Origin: Stichopus chloronotus
Lineage: Eukaryota; Echinodermata; Holothuroidea; Aspidochirotida; Stichopodidae
Assembly: GCA_021234535.1 (NCBI GenBank)
Contig: SFZH01000008.1
Coordinates: 3,906,001-3,970,000 of the forward strand
Direction: 5' to 3'
DNA: 64,000 nt
Shown: piece after piece, positions 37,401 through 46,400 of the stretch
Layout: the number at the start of each line of letters is the position of its first letter
How positions within the stretch are numbered: the stretch's first letter is position 1
Position numbers and translations under genes: made by a program
Notes under the pieces: model-generated
What the model was told of the DNA's origin: nothing
Databases searched by the model: none
Seen by the model: the letters and a program-made list of their open reading frames with translations, nothing else

Positions 37401-40400
37401 GAGGTCGGAACAGGGACTGGCCTCGGAGAAATTAAGGGACTCCCTACGGAAGTGAGTCAAAGAAGACTGGTACCAAGCCGATCTTGCTGCTAGAGCCGGC
37501 TTGAAGTTTTGTGCTGTGTTCCTCCTCATAGAGGGAGCCCTAAGACGAGCCCACAAGTAGCTAACGGAGGACGACATTCAGTTCTCCAGAGCTGACGTTG
37601 GCAAACTGATTTAATTACTGGAACTCTTGTCCCGGCTCCTTTTTGATCAGTTTGCTAGAGTGGCGTTCAAGTCCATGCAGGTTTGCCGAGGCAACGTCCT
37701 TGACGCGTTAGCATGGCCATCCTCCGAGGCCAGGAGCAGGTTAGAGAACCTGCCGTTAGTGGGGCCTGACCTCTTCAACGGCCAGTTCCGTGCCAAACTG
37801 GTTGAGGAGGTCAAGAGGCACAAGGCGACTGCCGCGGTGTCATTCCGTCCTCCGGCCACCCCGGCAGCCGCCCAGTCCTCCCCGAGTCTGGCCGCTGCTT
37901 CCTGAAGTGAAGGGTGGGGGTCGCAGAGCATCTTCCAGGGATCCTTCGACCTCAGGAAGAGGCAGAGGAGAAAGGGGTGGTGGTTCCCAACCTGCTCGGG
38001 GCCATGGCAGGGGTTCTGGTGGGGCCAGCAACCATCCCAAGTATGGTCAGCAGGCTCCGGCACAGTTCACTGTGCGTCCCTAGGGGTGCCCACCCTGCCA
38101 TGGTTCCAGCGGTAGGGGGGAGATTGAGGAAATTTTCCAAGGCCTGGGAGTCGTTCTGCCAAGACAGGTGGGTGCTTGAAGTGGTATCCAGGGGGTACCA
38201 CACATCGCCTCCCTTCAGGTGGGGGGCGGTCGACACCTACCCCAGACGATCCGCTACAGGGCAGAATTCTGGAGCAGGAACTAGACGACCTCCTTAAAAA
38301 GGAGGCTGTCGTAAGGGCGACTGAAGAGGAGGAACTCCTCTTCTGGTCGTCCTTTTTCATGCACCAAAAAAGAACGGCTCCTGGAGACCTATCCTTAATC
38401 TCAGGCCTCTGAACGCCAACTACATAAGGCTGAGGAGATTTCGCATGGAAACTCTGGCCTTCATCATCCCCAGATAAGGGTATGGTGGGTTCGAGCGGGG
38501 TCCTTACCCTGCTACTCCAGGGTATGGCTAACAGTAGAGCTGTAATACAGTGGCTAGCGCCGTCCTGGTCTATCAACGGGATTCTGCTGGCTCTCGCCCA
38601 GACCCCGTAGAAGCCTATGCATTCCTTCCCCCTGGAGTATTTGACTCGCAAGACTTTGTTCCTCCTCACTGCAGCGTCGTTGAGGCGAAGGAGCTGCCTC
38701 CAGGCTCTTTCTGTCAAGCCGGGCCACTTTACGTTCAAGAACCATGGGGTTCGAATGGTTCCTGACCCGTCCTTCGTGGCCAAGACCCAGACACGCACTT
38801 TCGTGGAGGGGGATATCTTTGTCACCAAGATTTCCTTGGCATCCTCAGTTCCCGAGGACAGAAAGTAGTGTCCGGTCACGGCGCTGAAATGGTATCTCCA
38901 TCGGATGAAGGCCATTTGGTCGTCCGACCGCCTCTTTGTCCTCCCCTGCAGGCTGCACTCTGCGGCCTCGAGGGATACCATTTTGCTCTGGCTGATCGAG
39001 GTCATTGCGCCGTATGCCCAGGGACGGGTCAGGGCTCACGGGGTCCGGGGCAAGCAATGTCCAAGGCGTTTTTCTCTGGGGTCCTGGTTGAGGATATCCT
39101 CAAGGCGGCCTGGAAGACCCTTACTACCTTCGTCGCTTGTTACCTTATGGACACTCTTAGCGCTGTCCTCCCGGTGACCTCCCAAAGATTTCCACAGTGT
39201 CACTCTAATGCATTGGTGATGCAAGGGGTAAGTATGTGTCTCCGATGATGAATTCCCAACAACTCACTGGTGTGGGTATTCACAAGTGACTATACTTACC
39301 CCTTGCTACCTCCCACCCCGCAGAGGTTGGGAGTTCACTATTGTTTTTAGCTCAACCCACGAAGTGTGGGTAGAGATAATGTGGTACTGTAAGGGGAGAA
39401 AATGTCTGTCTCTCTGTTCAGAAGCCTACTTCTTCTGCAGTTACTGGTGGATTTTTCTGAAATTTGCAGTGAAGGTGCCACATTGGGATGGCAATACAAG
39501 TTGTTGCTAACTATGTGATAGAACTAAGGGAAGTCATAATTTTTGGCTATTTTTGATCATTTTTCCTTGTGCTTTAGATACTTTTTGAAGTCTCACTCCC
39601 TTGATTTGTGTGGTTATATTATGTGGTAGTGAGTTGAAGTGAGCTTTATCTGGAGGGGCATGCTCACCACCTTAATGAATAGCCTCAAGCTAAAGCTTGT
39701 GTAAGACAGTTTTACAGTTACTTTGTTTTGACTGTTATTCTTGGGCATTACTTGCACTCCCTCTAGTATCCAGTGTCCACTGTGTACACAACTAATGTAT
39801 CATGATGGCAAAGTTCCCAGACAGCTAATTTTAGAATCTATTACATAGCCCTCCTTGCTGGTTGTGTGGACATTGCATACAGAGGGGTTATTGTTCTTTA
39901 CCAGTTGTTTCCCTGGTCTAGCTGGAATGGTTATCAGAGAATGTTAGGGCGTTGAGGTTTGGTCTTGGCTTGGTCAAGGCCCTGCACCAGTGGCATAACC
40001 AGACTTTTTATTTAAGGGGGAGGGGAGACAAGTGATTATGGCACTTTCTAAGTGTAGTGTGGCATACCACTAAAATTTTTGCCAAAAGTTCTCTCATAGT
40101 GCAGGAATTATCAGTTCCCAACCTCCCAGACCTTGTGACTTGTAGCCAAATATTCTTCATTTTTGACTGACAAACCACATTTAGAAATTTACACTTCCAA
40201 AAGGTCAGTCTCTGCAAGGGTGGTGTGTGAAAGCCACAAAAAGAAATTGTTGATAACATCAGTAGTGCTAGTTTAGTTCAGTTTAAATTAATGTACTCAG
40301 GCACTTACAGGGGGGGGTTCACTAAGTATAGATGCAACATTCTTATTTGTCAACAAAAGCCTACATATTTCATCATACTAGATACTTTTCTTTTCATTAA

Positions 40401-43400
40401 TTTGTTTTTTACGGAATCAGTATTAGACTCCACACCACTTAGCAGCATTTACTTAAGAAGTGCATGGTGTGGTTTTCATCCAATATTTTTTTTACTAACC
40501 AATTTCATTGGGGGTAGTGGGAGGGGACAATTCGACATTTGACAGCCCCCTCTGGTTATGCTACTGCCCTGCACAAACTGGTGGCATGTGGTGGCATGTA
40601 CTAGAAGTCTACTTTCTGATCTCTATCCCTGTCCCCTGTGGGCAGTGTTATATAGCTAAGATTTATCCCTGAAACGGTCCAGCTGCGAAAGTTAATTGCT
40701 AGGTCAACATTGTTCATGTGCTGGCCGGCCCAACATGAGTTTGTGCACAGTATGAACCATGTTAGGACCATAGATGTGTTCCAAATTAATTTTAAACTGG
40801 ACACTTCCTAACATCAGAAGGGTTGAGCAACTGCAGCATCGCTGCTCTAGTTTTTCATTCCATTGCAATTAGTTTTCCCCTTTGGAGGAGGGAGGGTTTA
40901 TCCTGTATATACTGTACATCAAAAAGAAAAAAAAATTGGGTTCAGCCAAAAGAGCCTAAGTGTGTGGGAACGGCCAGCTTTAGGCTAGGGGTTTTTTCTG
41001 AGTTCACTCGTCGCGGGAGGCACAGCAAAGGGATAGTCCACCTCCCACACCAGCACTTGGGCGATGTCTTGGGATTCACGGTGGATCCGCCCCTCTCTCA
41101 GGTAGTTGTTCAAGGTTTCCTTAATACGTTGTGGACCTCTCTCATTCCTACGAGGGCGAGCTTGGCCTTAGAGGGTGCGGTGCTAGAATTAGTTTTGAGG
41201 ATTTGAGCAAAGGTCAAATGATGCATTTGTGATGCAAGGGGTAAGTGTAGTCTCGTGAATACCCACACCAGTAAGTTGTGGGGAATACCTAGTAAAAAGT
41301 AAACCCATGTGAAGAAACCTATGGTTGATACCTGCTCATTTGCTCAAGTAAGGTAGTCGACCAGAGAGTATGTAACTGGACTGCAAACATATTCTTACCC
41401 TCACACATGGCTTGTGCTTCATTGGCAATCACATGTACACCACTGGTCACAGTTAATGAAATTAATGAATCTTTCAGATGACAGACACTGAAAGCTAAAT
41501 AATAATTGATTGCAGCATATACGTGCTATATTAAGCACAAGTTAGCATTTTAGTAAAACAAAAAATAAGTAACCATATTTGTAAGATAATAAGCAAAGGG
41601 AGAGAACAAGGAATACTCCACAATACCGTACACCTACCTAGAAAAACAGTTGAAAAGGCAAATATAATTTTACTTGCCACCATGTAACGCACATGAGAAA
41701 CAAAAAGACAAGTGAATTCCATGCAAAAATACCTCAATCTGTCAAAAATGCCAAAAACATTTACATGGCATGTGCAAAAGACCCAAAACTAATAATCCGC
41801 AATATTTTTGCAACCTTTCATGGGAAGATCTCCTTCTACAAGATATTTTCGTCCAGAGTGACTTTCAGCTTTTGCTGTAGCCTAACGTATAAGGGTACTT
41901 ACTGAGCTGTGACCTCGCCAACACTTGCTTCACTGACTGTTGTCAGAGGTGTTCAAAATTTGTATACTGAATAAGCTTTTGCGTGACACAATCCTGAAAT
42001 TTAAGGAGGCAATATTACTGTACGTCAGAAGAATTACCACTGACAGTATCACTGTATTGTTGTTACGTGGATTTACTTTTCAGCAAGCTTAGACCCTTGG
42101 CCTAGGTAACATTACATCTAGGAACTTCAAGTCAATGTTATTTCACTATTTCTAGTAAAAGAACTAACCATTGCTTTGTGTAAGATATAGCAGACTGAAA
42201 AAACACTGTTGATGAACAGTACGGTTGTACCGTTTTCATTCACCAGTGATTGACCTTGGTTTATCCATTAGGTTAATCAGCGGATAACCTACTGTTACCT
42301 GAATGAAATGGGCCAAAAGGAGTTGAGGGTTCTTCCCAAGTTTGTATTAATACACAAAACACTCTGTCAGTGTATGCAGGGAATTGTAACAGTGAGTATA
42401 CATCACACATGTTATAGGTGATAGGTGGTACATGTTAAAGGTGTGACAGCTGGAATACAGGAGTGAGTGACAGGTAGAACACAGTCAGGAATGTATGAAA
42501 TGTGAAATACAGGAAAGTGTGACAGGTACTACATGGGGAGATGTGACAGGTGGGGCATGGAACAATGTAAAGTATGCCAAGAACAGTATGAGATCCAGAA
42601 GGAACGTATCTGCTATTTTGAAAAAGTTACAAAACATGGATGCATTGAAAGTGGCAAAGTTTGTCAAGAACCATTGGAGTGGTTGAATACCCATATGCTA
42701 ATAGACATCTCTTACAGTGTCATTTACCAGCATCAATCCTTCCATCACTTCCTACCCCTATGAGGAAAAAAAGAACCTGTTCAATTTTAGCAATATAATG
42801 ATGCACTGATATAACTGTTCATGTGGTATGTCTAAAAGAGGTTAACCAGCAGTCTTGTTGAATCAACAAACATCCTTTTCCCACACAGCAATATGCACAA
42901 CTTTGAAAATTGTACAAATGCTGTTCAGCAGTGTATGAGGTATATATTAAATAATCTGTATATACATTTCAAACTTGTGTTAATTTAGAAGTTTAACCTT
43001 TGTTTGCGGGAAGGTGAGGGATTACATGAATTCCACATTTGTCTCATGAATTCTTCACAAAGATAAATCTTATGCGGGAAAATTCTGCACACTTTTCCAC
43101 AGCTGAGGTCATAGCTATTTTATAAACACACAATAAATTGCAACAAAATCTTTTACCAAGTGACAGCTCCCTCCTTGATTTTGAACCCGCCCCAAAAAAA
43201 GTCTTTTTTAAGAGGTATTTCCCTCCGTAGCTTTAACACTGAGTTTATAACTAAAAAAAATTTCAACAGAATTGTAGGTATAGCTCTCTGTATAGCTCTG
43301 TATAATTCTCACTGACATCTAGGTATTATTGCACCATATCAGTATGGGATCATTTTAACGTGGAAAGCAGTTGGTTGTAGTGATCAAAGTACTGTAACGA

Positions 43401-46400
43401 TCAAATAATTGTATGGAAAATGGTTGCCATGCACAAGGTGTTTGGCAACCATATGCTATGTGATGTCACATGATGCTTGGCAATTCCCCCTCTCACCTTC
43501 CTCCATTAAAGGGAATTCCTAGAAGCTAGTCTTCCTCTTGCCAGTTACAGATCATAAGAAAGATTCTCTGCCTCATTGTACTTGATGTAGTTGATTAACT
43601 GCATCTTCCCATGGTGTTTCCCTGTGTATTTACAGTGATGAGACGAGAAGCGCAAATCTCAATAGTGCAGGATATAGCATCACACACTTAAATAGTTTGG
43701 GAATATCAGTAGGGTTATTACAGCACAGTCTCTAAGTCCATAGACCTTGTGGTTGACCATTTATTTATTCATGGATAATCTCCTCTGCTGCATTTTTTTT
43801 TTCAAAAAGTAGCCACTGGGAAATTCCTCTCATGTCAGCAGTTTCATTATGTGATACATGATGATATCTGAATGTAACACATACTGTGTGTGATTCTTTG
43901 CTACAACATGATGTGCATGGTGAGACTTTTTGTTTTCTATGTTTTAACAATTGTCATAATTGTCAGTTGAATCTTAGTCAATCAATGATCATAATAGGAT
44001 TTTATGGTTGCTCATATTTTGTAGAGGGAGTTTTTCGTTTCGATAATCATAAGCTTTGTAATCATGTGACAGTGCATGTGTGTTTGTGTTTTTACATGGT
44101 AAGCACAATGTCTCATAAAGGAAAGTTTGGAAAGAAGTGATGTGTAATACATAGGTACACCTAATTGAGTACAAGAAAAGTGTTTGTTTTGGTGGAGGTC
44201 AAGGTCATTTGATGTCAACGGGAGTAAAAATGTTGAAACATTGTAAACAAGATATCTCAAGAAGAGAAGCTAATTGACAAATGTCATATGTAGTATATAG
44301 ATGTACCACATTAGGTAGAAGATTCCTGTTGATTTTGGTGGAGGTCATAGGTCATTTGAGGTCAACTGTGAGAACCTTGTAAACGTGATATCTGAATAAG
44401 TAAACTTAGACAGATCTCGTATTTAGTGCGTAGGTGCACCTGATCGAGAACAAGAACCCTATTGTTTTTAGTGGAGGTCAAGGTCACTTGAGGTAAATAG
44501 GGATCAAAACATGAGAGCCTTTTGTACAATATCTCAAGAAGGAAAGCTTGGACAAATCTTGTACGTGATCTCTAGGTGTACAACGTTAAGTACAAGACCG
44601 GTATCGATTTCTGTGGAGGTCAAAGGTCATTTGAGGCCAACAGTGATCAAATAGTAAAAACATTGTAAACATGATTTCTCAAGAAGGGAAGCCTTGGAGA
44701 GACCACATTTATGATGTTGGTGTATTACATTGAGTTCGATTGATTTTGATGGCGGTCAAACATCTTTTGAGGTCAACAGGAATCAAATAGTGAAAACCTT
44801 GTAAACATGAAATCTCAAGAAGGAAAGCTTGGACGTATCTCATATTGAGCATGCAGGTGTATCTCATTAAGTGCAGGAATCCTATCAATTTTGGTGAAGG
44901 ATAGTTCGATAGAGCACTGAGTTCGATTGATTTTGGTGGAGGTTAAACATCTTTTGAGGTCAGCATTGATCAAATAGTGAAAACGTTGTAAACATAATAT
45001 CTCAAGAAGGAAGGCTCAGACAGATCTCATATTGAGGATGCAGGTGTATCCTATTGAGGACATCAATTCTTTTGTCTTTGGTGAAGGTCAAAGGGCACTT
45101 GAGGTCAACAGGGGTCTCATTATGAAATTCTTGTAAACATATCAAAAAGGGAGACTTCGGCCAATCACATATTTAGTATGCAGGTGTATCTCCTTGAGTA
45201 AAAAAACCCTATCATTTTTAATAGGGGTTAAAGCTCATTTGAGGTCAAAAAGTGTCAGATTGTGAAAACATTGTGATCATAATAAATCTCAAGAAAGGAA
45301 GCTTGCACAGATTTCGTATTTCATATGAAGAATAGGTAACTTAATGATGAGACACATCCTTATACTAGAATGTCAGAAAATGTCCTCATAATTGCATCAT
45401 CAAAACCACAGTGCATTTGTGTGTTTACTTAAATCATTCACAGTAAATATACTCTTTTGCCATTACTTTACTCTTGCTGCAGCGGTCGGAATAGGTTTCA
45501 CCTACCAGCCTGCGGTAACAGTGATCGGTCATTACTTTCAAAAGATGCTGGGATTCGCCAATGGAGTCGCTATGTCTGGTGTAGGAGTTGGAATGTTGGT
45601 GATGCCACCATTCCTGCAGTTCTTGATTGATGTATTCACATGGCAGAACACCTATTTCATCCTTGCAGCACTCTACCTGATTGTAGTGGTCTGTGGTTTG
45701 CTCTTTCGACCCTCAGAACGAGAACTATATTTTCTCAACCAAAAGGCGAAACACAAGCAGCTTGAAGCTACAGACGGACAAGAAAGTGGAGACCTTCCTA
45801 CAGGAAACCAAAGAAGGAACTGGTATTACTACCTCTGGCGATGCATCAAATTTTTCGGACTTCACCTAATTTGGCAAAATCCCTCCCTCAACTTTATATT
45901 TGTAGGTTTTGGACTTCTAGGATTCGGCTTTTACTCGTCGTTGGTTTTCTTTACATCTAAAGCTGTCTTTGATCTCAACATCAAGCAGGCAACTGCCTCT
46001 TGGCTGATATCTTTGGTTGGGATTGGGAGTTTTATCTCTCGTTTGTTTCATGGTATCCTAATTGACTTGAAACTTATATCCCCCATTATGCTCTTTGTAG
46101 TGTCTGCTATGATGTGCTGTATCAGTGATATACTTAATCCCTTCACCACGTCCTTTGCCGGTTTAGCTGTCTGTGCATTTTTTCTTGGTGCTGGTAGCGG
46201 AATGGCAATCGCGGTCACGATCGTGTGTATCCGGAAGGCGGTCCATCCTGCCAATGTTTCCAATGCTTGGGGTATTTCAATGACATTATTTGGTACTGGA
46301 AACCTTGTTGGGGTGTTCTTGATGGGTGAGTTTCACTCTTAAAGTCTCATCATCTGCTGTAGTTAAGCTACAGAATTAGCTATCATTCCTAAGACTTTCA

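Larger units (their letters stand above)
35990..41290 (+). mobile_element. DIRS-type tyrosine-recombinase retrotransposon
   Basis: About 5.3 kb. An inverted terminal repeat is seen at the left (about 36010-36110) and right (about 41153-41250). Both contain, in opposite orientation, CTTACCCCTTGCATCAC and ATGCATCATTTGACC. In order between them are a gag-like region (36720-37905), the N-terminal part of a reverse transcriptase (38063-38475), a tyrosine recombinase (38600-39245) and an internal complementary region (39220-39315) matching the outer edges of both terminal repeats. That layout is diagnostic of DIRS elements, which replicate through a circle. It is dead: the RT core is deleted and frames are broken. 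It is GC-rich against its AT-rich surroundings. Inserted in intron 3 of the transporter gene. Confidence 0.85.

Noticed and set aside
38067..39005. 312-codon open frame on the - strand, the second longest in the window
   Set aside because: It is antisense to the DIRS RT and recombinase region, whose + strand frames have clear family blocks; the GC-rich DNA there opens long frames on both strands.
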